From Pseudomonas sp. M47T1 (lineage in GTDB: Bacteria; Pseudomonadota; Gammaproteobacteria; Pseudomonadales; Pseudomonadaceae): a stretch of DNA of 64,000 nucleotides. Below are positions 63,742 through 64,000 of the stretch, one piece after another. Under the pieces are notes generated by a model. It saw only the letters and a list, made by a program, of their open reading frames with translations, had not been told where the DNA came from and ran no database searches. The position numbers and the translations under genes are program-made. Where the stretch lies: positions 124,001 through 188,000 of the forward strand of contig NZ_AJWX01000002.1 of NCBI RefSeq assembly GCF_000263855.1. The letters run 5' to 3'. Within the stretch, counting starts at the first letter, position 1. The number at the start of each line of letters is the position of its first letter.

Positions 63742-63999
63742 TCAGATAGCCAGTGCATGGTGGCCGTCGAACGGACGATAGCGCAGGCGATTCTCCTGGG
63801 CATTGGGCTTGAGAAAGTCCATCAGCGCCAGGCGGGTGTCACGGCAGGCGGCCTTGTGCTCCATGTCCAGGAAATGCCCGGTGCTCTGGATGGTGCTGAA
63901 CTCGGTACGTGCCACATGGTTGGCGAAGTGCCGGGCTTCGTGGGCCGTGGTGTATTCGTCCCACTCACCGTTCATGAACAGCACGGGCACGCTGATCCT
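63742..63999 (-). CDS. phaG: (R)-3-hydroxyacyl-ACP thioesterase/transacylase PhaG, C-terminal part
   Basis: The last 85 or so residues of an alpha/beta hydrolase whose 5' part lies beyond the window. VPVLFMNGEWDEYTTAHEAR holds the catalytic Asp region and STGHFLDMEHK the catalytic His; the tail ends RLRYRPFDGHHALAI. This matches the C-terminus of P. putida PhaG as I recall it, which diverts 3-hydroxyacyl groups from fatty-acid synthesis to mcl-polyhydroxyalkanoate. RhlA is the closest alternative. Confidence 0.85.
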   Translation of the reverse strand, partial: RISVPVLFMNGEWDEYTTAHEARHFANHVARTEFSTIQSTGHFLDMEHKAACRDTRLALMDFLKPNAQENRLRYRPFDGHHALAI

Positions 64000-64000
64000 G

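Overview
This window is a chromosomal segment of a Pseudomonas, most likely of the P. putida group or a close relative. The evidence is high-GC coding, a pcaRKFTBDC cluster beside a ttgABC/ttgR efflux locus whose operator I recognise, a McpG/PctA-like chemoreceptor, and the 3' end of phaG. Nearly everything is ordinary, densely packed chromosomal coding. There is no prophage and no CRISPR array. The only mobile DNA seen is a decayed IS630-type fragment beside a tRNA-Gly gene.

Layout. 1-3.2 kb: a small acidic ORF, then a leftward three-gene envelope operon (GT4 glycosyltransferase, DUF2334 deacetylase-like protein, YbhN/UPF0104 membrane protein). 3.3-8.9 kb: amino-acid-type dCache chemoreceptor, HerA-like DUF853 ATPase, Pit phosphate transporter, small conserved protein. 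9.4-18.8 kb: protocatechuate/beta-ketoadipate block (pcaR, pcaK, pcaF, pcaT, pcaB, pcaD, pcaC) and an OprD-family porin. 19.2-26 kb: ttgC-ttgB-ttgA read leftward from divergent ttgR. 26-29.4 kb: DMT transporter, tandem-Cache periplasmic protein, DHA2 drug exporter. 29.4-31.9 kb: divergent pobA/pobR, which make protocatechuate from 4-hydroxybenzoate and so feed the pca block. 32-38 kb: an orphan flavoprotein, then a LysR regulator divergent from an AruI-like decarboxylase and an aldehyde dehydrogenase. 38-41.9 kb: AraC regulator, ABM protein, small protein, flavin reductase, 2-oxoglutarate-type MHS transporter. 42-45.2 kb: a MifSR/DctBD-like sigma54 two-component system that probably drives the transporter through a visible -24/-12 promoter. 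45.4-54.4 kb: periplasmic beta-glucosidase bglX, a LuxR-HTH mini-regulator with a small membrane protein, a methyltransferase, an unusual S8 protease with P-domain and RTX repeats, a SIR2-like DUF4917 protein and a glycerophosphodiesterase. 54.5-60.6 kb: a leftward operon of HlyD-type adaptor, secreted helical-barrel-like protein, GT2-PilZ polysaccharide synthase and TolC-type outer-membrane lipoprotein. 61-64 kb: small protein, Fsr-like MFS transporter, IS630 remnant, tRNA-Gly(CCC), and partial phaG.

The most interesting unit is the 54.5-60.6 kb operon. It looks like a compact, possibly c-di-GMP-responsive exopolysaccharide synthesis and export machine that is not Bcs, Alg, Pel or Psl. Also notable are PcaR-like boxes not only at pcaR, pcaK and pcaF but also in the pobA/pobR gap and before the porin, which suggests one regulon from 4-hydroxybenzoate uptake to the central pathway. 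All functions are inferred from sequence reading alone; no database search was possible.
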